A DNA stretch of 41,112 bases. It comes from Clostridia bacterium (GTDB lineage Bacteria > Bacillota > Clostridia > Oscillospirales > CAG-272). Location: positions 1 to 41,112 of the forward strand of contig JAFTQX010000041.1 in NCBI GenBank assembly GCA_017462545.1. The letters are read 5' to 3'. Both the position numbers and the translations under genes were made by a program. Shown in pieces: positions 15,639 through 22,300 of the stretch. The number at the start of each line of letters is the position of its first letter. The stretch's first letter is position 1. Under the pieces are notes generated by a model. That model ran no database searches. It was not told where the DNA came from and worked only from the letters and a program-made list of their open reading frames with translations.

Positions 15639-15666
15639 AGAGAAAGCACCACGGGTGCTTTTTCTC
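15639..15666 (+). terminator. Terminator of the cytidylate-kinase-like gene
   Basis: GAGAAAGCACC pairs with GGTGCTTTTTCTC around an ACG loop; the T-run is in the 3' arm. Confidence 0.75.
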
Positions 15667-15758
15667 TATTATAATCAAAGGGGCAAGTCTTGTCAATGGC
15701 AAAAATAACGGTGCCGGGCGCGGGAGCTTGTAAATTTTACGCTCACGGCGCGTGGGGC

Positions 15759-15787
15759 TTGCAATTTCACCGCATATATGGTATGAT
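15759..15787 (+). promoter_or_regulatory. Promoter of the DtxR-family gene
   Basis: TTGCAA (15759-15764), 17-nt spacer, TATGAT (15782-15787). Confidence 0.65.
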
Positions 15788-15819
15788 TAGAAAAAAGACT
15801 GACAAACAGGAGGGTAGCT

Positions 15820-16194
15820 ATGCGATTGCAGGAATCGGGGGAGATGTATTTAGAGACGATTTACGTCCTTTCCCGCACGATGTCCGGCGTGCGCGCCATT
15901 GACGTGGGAGAGCATATGGGCTACTCTAAGCCGTCGGTCAGCCGTGCGATGGGGCTTTTGCGCGGCGGCGGCTATATCTCCGTGGATGATGGCGGCTTCA
16001 TCACCTTGACCGATGCGGGGCGCGAGATCGGGGAAAAGATCTATGAGCGGCACACGCTGCTCTCTGCCTTTCTTGTTCGGCTTGGGGTCGATGAGGAGAC
16101 TGCGGCGGAGGACGCCTGCCGTCTTGAGCATGCCATCAGCGATGCCTCCTTTGAGGCGATCAAGCGGTACGCCCAAGGTCTTGAAAACACATAA
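15820..16194 (+). CDS. DtxR-family metal-dependent transcriptional regulator, short form
   Basis: A 124-residue repressor: an N-terminal winged helix (ESGEMYLETIYVL, then IDVGEHMGYSKPSVSRAMGLL as the recognition helix) and a dimerisation domain; the C-terminal SH3-like domain is absent, as in MntR. Metal ligands by alignment to known members are Met9, Glu12, His78, Cys100, Glu103 and His104. The Met/Cys/Glu/His set is that of DtxR/IdeR (iron), whereas Bacillus MntR has Asp and Glu at the Met and Cys positions. Fe2+ sensing is therefore favoured, but this is inference. AGGAGGG precedes the ATG. No transporter gene adjoins it; targets are unknown. Confidence 0.87.
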   Translation: MRLQESGEMYLETIYVLSRTMSGVRAIDVGEHMGYSKPSVSRAMGLLRGGGYISVDDGGFITLTDAGREIGEKIYERHTLLSAFLVRLGVDEETAAEDACRLEHAISDASFEAIKRYAQGLENT

Positions 16195-16209
16195 GTATAT
16201 GCTTGCTTC

Positions 16210-16241
16210 GCGGCGTCATCAGGCGCCGCCCTGCTCTTTTT
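16210..16241 (+). terminator. Weak terminator after the DtxR-family gene
   Basis: GCGGCG (16210-16215) pairs with CGCCGC (16224-16229), followed by CCTGCTCTTTTT. The stem is short, so read-through into the next gene, 15 nt on, is possible. Confidence 0.5.
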
Positions 16242-16255
16242 AAGGGGGGTCGCCC

Positions 16256-16924
16256 ATGAGGTATGTCCTGATTACGGCATTGGCGTTTGTCGCCCTCATC
16301 CTGTTCTTGCCCGCGCAGGGCAGCATGCTGCCGCGCAATTTGCCGTTGCTTGCCACCCTGCTCGCGCTACTCGCGCTTTGCGCGATCATAACGGTTGCGC
16401 GACATATAATTCTGCTATGGAAGGCAAAACAGCTCTGCAAGCAACGCGGCATGACCATAGATAGTAGCCGCTTATGCCTTGTGCGTGGGCATTTGCACGG
16501 CAGATTGGTTGGCCATATGGAAGTCAAACACAAAAACCCTACCGTCACCGTCCGCGATGAAAAACGATACTGCATACTTTTCCTCGTTCGTCGCCGCAGC
16601 TACTGGCGATATCATTTTGAACTGCCGGAACGATTGGAATTTTATCGCTCCCACCGCGTGGCAACAAGGGTCAATCGGGTCAGTTATCACATCGCAAGGG
16701 ATACCACCACCCAGCCAGCAGGCCGCCAACGGCTCTCTTGGGGAAAGGACGGGCAGGAGGCAGACGCGAAATTGATCGTTATGAATAAGCTACCGTTAAC
16801 GGTGTCTGACAGCAACAGCCGACAGGAACTGTCAAATGGTGACGAAATTTGCGCCTCCGGCACCTATCTCTATGATTTCACAGTTTTCCCAAAGGCCCTT
16901 GACCGACTGCTTTCTAACGTGTAA
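16256..16924 (+). CDS. Hypothetical membrane protein with a cytoplasmic domain
   Basis: A 222-residue protein that I do not recognise. Two hydrophobic segments (about 4-20 and 29-50) form a hairpin in the membrane; the rest (about 55-222) is basic, with Arg-rich stretches (LVRRRSYWRYHFELPERLEF), and is probably cytoplasmic. AAGGGGGGT precedes the ATG at 16256. It follows the DtxR gene by 61 nt and may be partly co-transcribed. The stop codon sits in a 15-bp tandem duplication (16922-16951). No catalytic motif is visible. Confidence 0.65.
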   Translation: MRYVLITALAFVALILFLPAQGSMLPRNLPLLATLLALLALCAIITVARHIILLWKAKQLCKQRGMTIDSSRLCLVRGHLHGRLVGHMEVKHKNPTVTVRDEKRYCILFLVRRRSYWRYHFELPERLEFYRSHRVATRVNRVSYHIARDTTTQPAGRQRLSWGKDGQEADAKLIVMNKLPLTVSDSNSRQELSNGDEICASGTYLYDFTVFPKALDRLLSNV

Positions 16925-16951
16925 ATACTGATATACTAAATACTGATATAC
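16922..16951. repeat. Perfect 15-bp tandem duplication at a stop codon
   Basis: TAAATACTGATATAC occurs twice in a row; the first copy starts with the stop codon of the preceding gene. It looks like a recent slippage duplication. Confidence 0.8.
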
Positions 16952-16962
16952 CAATAAATATT

Positions 16963-17027
16963 CCCCGCTGTGTTGCACAAGGGCATCCAAAGCGGCCCTG
17001 TGCATAGCGGGGCTGTTTTTTATTTTT
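16963..17027 (+). terminator. Large terminator after the hypothetical membrane protein
   Basis: Nested stems CCCCGCT/AGCGGGG and GCACA-GGGC/GCCC-TGTGC, then CTGTTTTTTATTTTT. Confidence 0.8.
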
Positions 17028-17190
17028 GGGCATAACTCTCCATGTTTCCGGCTGCGCACAAGTGCGCTTTTTATTGGCCTGCCAGCCACGCAATTGTTAC
17101 CGGCTACCCGTAAACGGGTTCCGTGATTTTTTCTTAAAATCGGACTTTTTATCTACTGCCATCGTTTACGGCTGGCCTGATCCGTCGTGT

Positions 17191-17418
17191 AAAAGCCTCC
17201 CCTGTGTAAGGGGAGGTGCCGAGCGCCGAGATTCCCCAAGGCGAGCTTGTAGAGCCTTGGGGGGCGCGGTAAAGCGAGGCGGAGGGGTTGTCAATATCAG
17301 CTTGTCTCTAAAACAATCCCTCAGTCAGCTACGCTGACAGCTCCCGCCCCCAAGGGCTCCCAAAATGGTTTTTGCGAAGCAAAATCCGTTTTGGGAATGG
17401 GTTAAACAAGGGAGCCTT
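17191..17418. repeat. MITE-like palindromic element, interrupted
   Basis: Starts AAAAGCCTCCCCTGTGTAAG with its own GGGGAGG stem, and ends ACAAGGGAGCCTT, whose complement AAGGCTCCCTTGT resembles the start. Internal parts include CCCCAAGG/CCTTGGGG (17233-17263) and ACAATCCCTCAGTCAGC...GCTGACAGCTCCC. I recognise this pattern from gut Clostridia genomes as a frequent non-coding repeat; that recognition is from memory. The GCCCCCAAGGGCTCCC to GGGAATGGG section near 17344-17402 looks like a secondary insertion. Confidence 0.6.
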
Positions 17419-17482
17419 CCGCTGCGGCGGGCTTGCTCACAGCTTCAGCTTTTTTGAACCCCGCCACTATTGCGGGGTTTTC
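17411..17482. repeat. Interspersed hairpin repeat, family H, copy 2
   Basis: Shares GAGCCT.CCGCTGCGGCGGG and AGCTTTTTTGAACC with copy 1, but its hairpin is AACCCCGC/GCGGGGTT (17457-17464 with 17472-17479) where copies 1 and 3 have an ACCACCAG/CTGGTGGT stem. Pairing is kept although the bases differ. Confidence 0.65.
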
Positions 17483-17497
17483 GTCTTACAGTCATGA

Positions 17498-17588
17498 CCA
17501 CCAGCCGTGCTGGTGGCTTGCGATAGCCCCATTGGGGCATTCCACACGCTGAGCCTATAGGCTCGTCGAAAAAACCGCCACTTGCGGT
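17498..17588. repeat. Run of four small perfect hairpins
   Basis: CCACCAG/CTGGTGG (17498-17516), GCCCC-ATT-GGGGC (17526-17538), GAGCCTATAGGCTC (17551-17564) and ACCGC/GCGGT (17574-17588) follow each other within 91 bases. No ORF of note. The remainder of the 17028-17690 gap holds repeats only. Confidence 0.6.
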
Positions 17589-17689
17589 AATTGCCCTGCC
17601 ACTATTGAAATAGTAAATATCTATAGCCATTTTGACAGCTTAAATTTCACTATTTGCAAAGGGGCGGGTTCCTCGCTTCGCTCGGATAA

Positions 17690-17782
17690 ATAAACTGGGC
17701 AAAGCTAAAGCTTTTTGGAACCACCAGCACTGCTGGTGGTTTACGAGCGAAACCTCTTTTCAAAGTCTTTGCTATACAACAA
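17690..17782. repeat. Interspersed hairpin repeat, family H, copy 3
   Basis: Has the 25-nt identity with copy 1 (17703-17727), hairpin AACCACCAG/CTGGTGGTT (17719-17727 with 17733-17741), and the same downstream order: a GCGAA.CC segment, a second short arm, ATACAACAAAAACC, then a terminator. Confidence 0.75.
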
Positions 17783-17783
17783 A

Positions 17784-17811
17784 AACCCACAGGAGAAATC
17801 TCCTGTGGGTT
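17784..17811 (-). terminator. Terminator of the dockerin-cohesin operon
   Basis: An 11-bp stem AACCCACAGGA/TCCTGTGGGTT, followed on the minus strand by TTTTGTTG. Nine nt past the stop of the cohesin gene. Confidence 0.85.
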
Positions 17812-17820
17812 AATTGTTAA

Positions 17821-19350
17821 TTATTTCTTTGCGCCGGGGCGGCCGATATGCTTGGTTTTTGCGTTCTTCTTAAATACAAAGAAGTAAACAACAACACCAG
17901 CAGCAACCACAACCACAACAGCAATCAGAATCCACAGCCAAAGCAGGGACTTAGCAGGAATAACCTCCTGCTTAACGATCACCTCGCCACAAGCGGAGCA
18001 GTGGGAACCGGCGGTCTTACCCTCGGTGGAGTAGGTCGGATCTACTGCGGGATCAGCAACAACTGTATGCTGACCGGGGCACTTGATGATCTCCTGCGTG
18101 GTGTAATCACAGCGTTGGCATGCCTGATAAGCATTCCAACCGTCCTCAAGACAGGTTACATCCTTAGCTGCAAAATCCTTCAGATCATGGCCGAGCAACG
18201 GCTTGATCTCCTGCGTGGTATAACCACAACCCTCGCGGTTACATGCCTCGTAAGCATCCCAACCGTCTTCTGTACAATTGGGCTCCTTGGCATCATACTG
18301 GCTCAGATCGTGATCAAGCTTGGGAAGAACAACGATCTCGGTCGTATAATCGCAACGCTGACATGCCTGATAAGCCTCGTGGCCATCATCAGTACAGTTC
18401 GGAGCCTTAGCAGCTACTTCCTCAAGATCGTGGCCAAGCATCGGAAGAACAACGATCTCGGTTGTGTAATCACAACCCTCACGCTGGCACTTTACATAAG
18501 CCTCATAGCCATCCTCATCACAGGTAGCCTCCTTTTTGGGAACAGGAACGAGGTCATGCTCAAGTGCGGAAATTTCTTCCATACCAGATTTTACATCGCC
18601 GCACTTATCACACTGTTCGCCGGCAGTGGTACCGGGCACGCCGCATGCAGCGGGAACCTCGGGCATGTCAACGTAGTTGTGAGCAGCTTTGGCGTCAGCG
18701 GTGAATTCGGTCTCACAAGCCGGGCACTTGTATACGGTACCAACGCAATCAGCCTTGGCAGGCGTTACAACCTCCAGCTTGTTATGTGCTACTACCTTAG
18801 CAGATGCGGCGGTAATAGCAACAGGGGCAAAGTTTGAAGTAAATGCATTACCATCACCCTTGTCAGCCGTAAAGACGGTCTCGCCTTTGGTGGCAACAGG
18901 GCAAGCCAATGCCTCAAATTCAACTGTCAAAATGGTATTGTTTCCATTCGCCAAGGAAGCACTAGTATCTGCATCCGTCTGAATCATGATCTTCAACTCG
19001 CCTGCCTTTGCAATAGCAACGGAAACGAACTGAATGTTTTCAGTCGGGAAGAAATTGCCCAGCGAATAAACAACGCCATTATCATCCGTTTTTACAGAGA
19101 AAACGGCAGGGTCATACTTCAGACGGAACTGAATAAGAGCAACCCCGGGGTTCTCTGCAACTGTTACACTGACCTTCAGAGTGTCCCCTGCCTGAACGGT
19201 AACAGGCTCTTTTGAAACAGCAGTATCGGAGGATACCGAAACGCCGAGCTTCAATGCAGGACTTGCCTCGGTGGCGGAGACGGTAGTCCCCGCCACGAGA
19301 CAGATCAGGATAACAGCCAAAATGGAAATCAGGATGCGTTTTGGCTGCAT
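17821..19350 (-). CDS. Membrane-anchored cohesin protein with Cys-repeat stalk
   Basis: A 509-residue surface protein. Residues 1-26 are a signal peptide; about 33-185 a cohesin-type beta-sandwich (LKLGVSVSSD, VQAGDTLKVSVTV, IQFRLKYDPAVFSV, TILTVEFEA); about 195-465 contain seven cysteine modules, four of them close 43-residue copies of the form His-Asp-Leu ... Cys-x-x-Asp-Gly ... Ala-Tyr ... Cys-x2(or x4)-Cys-x-Tyr-Thr-Thr; about 470-495 is a transmembrane anchor followed by a basic tail (KKNAKTKHIGRPGAKK). CxxxxC and CxxC spacings alternate between successive copies. AGAGGTAGGA precedes the ATG. Second gene of the operon, 20 nt after the dockerin gene, so it is probably the anchor that binds its neighbour. 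Cohesin family assignment is by pattern; binding is inference. Confidence 0.85.
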   Translation of the reverse strand: MQPKRILISILAVILICLVAGTTVSATEASPALKLGVSVSSDTAVSKEPVTVQAGDTLKVSVTVAENPGVALIQFRLKYDPAVFSVKTDDNGVVYSLGNFFPTENIQFVSVAIAKAGELKIMIQTDADTSASLANGNNTILTVEFEALACPVATKGETVFTADKGDGNAFTSNFAPVAITAASAKVVAHNKLEVVTPAKADCVGTVYKCPACETEFTADAKAAHNYVDMPEVPAACGVPGTTAGEQCDKCGDVKSGMEEISALEHDLVPVPKKEATCDEDGYEAYVKCQREGCDYTTEIVVLPMLGHDLEEVAAKAPNCTDDGHEAYQACQRCDYTTEIVVLPKLDHDLSQYDAKEPNCTEDGWDAYEACNREGCGYTTQEIKPLLGHDLKDFAAKDVTCLEDGWNAYQACQRCDYTTQEIIKCPGQHTVVADPAVDPTYSTEGKTAGSHCSACGEVIVKQEVIPAKSLLWLWILIAVVVVVAAGVVVYFFVFKKNAKTKHIGRPGAKK

Positions 19351-19370
19351 ATTCCTACCTCTTTCTCAAA

Positions 19371-22300
19371 TCAGTCGGCAACGGTAGCCACCATGGCTGC
19401 CAGATCGATGTAATCTACATACTTAACAGCAAGCTGCTTCATGTAGGCGAAGTCCAGCATGTCGATATCGCCATCCTTGTCGATATCAGCTCTTGCATCA
19501 TAGAGAGCCTTTCTCTCGGCCTCGGTAGCAACAGCCCACTCCTGATACAGATCCTCTACGATTACAACATCCTTGTAGTCATAGCCTTCCTCAGGAAGAA
19601 CACGGCCATCCAGGTTCATATCACCCAGCTTGTAAACGCGGAAGGAGTAAGGAACGCCCTTTACCTCAGGCAGGTAGTCTCTTGCATCGGGAGCGTTGGT
19701 GTCAAGAATGATATCCTCAACAGCAACAACCTGCTTCAGCGGATCCTTTTCTTCAGCAACGAACTTGTTAACGGTAACATCACCAAAGGCGATCTTGCCG
19801 GACTCGAAGATGGTGTTCTTCACATCAACATCATAGTACTCAGGGTTGATCTGGAAGTACAGGGTGGTGAGGGCAACCTTCTCGGTAACGGTAACGTTCT
19901 GCAGAACGCCGTCCTTTGCGTTCTCTACGTGGATGTAGAGCTCAACACTATCCTCAGTGCCGTTTGCCTCAATCAACAGATTCTTGTTGTCGATCACAAC
20001 GGTGTTGTTTGCAACGCCTGCAAACTCAAGAACCTGCTTGCCATCGAAGGAATCAACGGGAATGCTGATCTTAATGCCGTGAACATCGGTGGTAGAACCG
20101 GTCATGTAAATGGTAACAGCCATAAAGCTGCCGTTTACATAGTAGCTGCCGCCGAACTTGTTCTCAATACCCATCTCGAAGAAGAGATCGGGAGCTGCGA
20201 GAACCTGCTCCTGAACATCGCTACAATAGTAGCACTTCATCTTACGGAAGCCATCAGTCGTCCAAGTGGGAGCCTGATACTTATCTTCCAGCGGAACGGT
20301 GTAGTCATGATCGCCAAAGGTGTTGCCCTTATCGGTAATCCAAGTGTAGGTGCAACGAGTGCAAGCCCACAGGGTGTAAGCATAGTTCTGGCAGTTAGCA
20401 GCAACTCTCTTGTTGCTCTCGCAGTCGTGGTGGTCGTAATCCTTGATCTCGAAGGTCACTTCGCAGTAGATGCACTTGTGATCCTCAATCATATCGTAGT
20501 TGAGACAATCGGAGAGATCGATAACCTCGGATTCCTTGGTGTCGGTAGCGGCGTTCATGTGATCGCCGGCCTCACGAAGAACATTCTTGTAATTGCAAGT
20601 TGCAGTCTCGATGTCGTAATCAGCAAGAACGTAGAATGCCTTATCGGTAGCTACGCCTGTCTTCAGCACGAACTTGATCTCAATCTCGTTCTGGCAGAGG
20701 CAGTAGGATTCCTGACACTCAACTTCAGTTACGTTAGACTTATCGGAGTATCTGTGCTCAGCCCAGCCGTACTTGTAGTTTACAACAGAAACAGCGGAGC
20801 AGTTCTCATTTGCGCAATCATACCAGATGTAACCATCCTTCATGCACTGCATGGGAACGAGAGCGGGGTTCTTGGTAAAGTTGTGACCCGTAGGATCCTT
20901 GTAGTTGTTGATGCCGTTTGCAGCGGTCATCTCTGCAACCCAAACGATGTTTGCATACTTAGCCTCATCGGTGGTAGCAGTGGTATCAATGGTAGCGTTG
21001 TCTACAACGTAGTCGCAGCGTACGCACTTGATGTGTGCATCCCAACCGGGCTGGATGCAGTTAACCTTCTGAGCTTCTACAGCAGTACCAACCTGGTGGC
21101 CAAGAGCTTCTACATAACCATTGTAACGGAATACATTGCCGTTTGCATCAACGGTGTAATCGCCAACAAGGCCTGTAACATCGCCGTTATGATCAGCTAC
21201 GAACTGAGTACATACGGTACATACACCGTACTCTTCCCAACCGGGGTTGAGACAGTCAGCAGTCGTCTTGCCGATATAGCCAGCAGCAGTCTTATCAATG
21301 GTGTGCTTAACGGGAACCTCAACACCGGCCTTCAGACCGTTGCCGCAGCGTGCACACTCGGTAGCGCCGGACTTACCAATGTGAGCGGTCGCGCAATCCA
21401 TCTCGTCAACGACGGGGATCTCAACGTGATCGCCGGTCAGACCGTACTGATCCTCGATGTGCTTGTTGTAACGGTAGCCACAGAGATCGCAGTTCCACTC
21501 ATAGTAGGAGTAGATGCCGCAAACGCCGAGGTTATTAACCTCATCGTAGCCATCCAGCTCGGGGGTGTTGGGATCATCAAAGCCGATATATCCGGTAGAC
21601 TTGCCATCAGCAGAAGCCTCGGGAGCATTGATAATATCCTTCAGAGCAACGCCGTTGAGCAGGAGAACCTGGAAGGTCTCGGTCTTAGCATCGTATACGA
21701 GAGAAACATTAGCGAACTCGGTATCCTTGATTGCATCATGACCCTGAGGCGTCAGCGTAAATACCCATGCCTCGATGGTCTGATCATAGCTGGCAGAAAC
21801 GTCCTGGGACGGATCGCCGGTGAACTTAAAGTGGCTGATGAAACGGTCATGATCCTCATAGGTGAAGGGGATCTTTGCGCCTACGCTGAGAACATTACAC
21901 TTCTGGCAGAAGTATACATCATAGCCCTCGTTCTGGCAGGTTGCGGGAACACGGAGAACGGGCTTAATGGTGGGATCCAGCTGCCAATCGTGGCCAACCT
22001 TCTCACCGGGGTTCAGCGCGGTCTCTTCCTCTGCGTTACAAATGTAGCAGTAGTATCTGAGAAGAGCAGGAGTTGTGCAGGTTGCGGGGGTAACCAGCTC
22101 TTCGCTGTAGCCGGGAACGTAAACGTGCTTGCCGTTTGCGGGATCATTTACATCGAAGTTTCTCTTCGGACCATTTCTCTGCTCAAGGTTGCAGCGGCCG
22201 CAAAGAACACCCTCGTGAGCTGCGTAGCTGCAGTTTGCAGCAACCTTGCCCCAGTAGCTGTCCGTATCGGTCTTCTGCTCGCCCTGTGCGGGATCCTTTA

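Noticed and set aside
17026-17630. Small frames in the repeat-rich gap
   Set aside because: They translate repeat elements, with no ribosome sites and no family resemblance.
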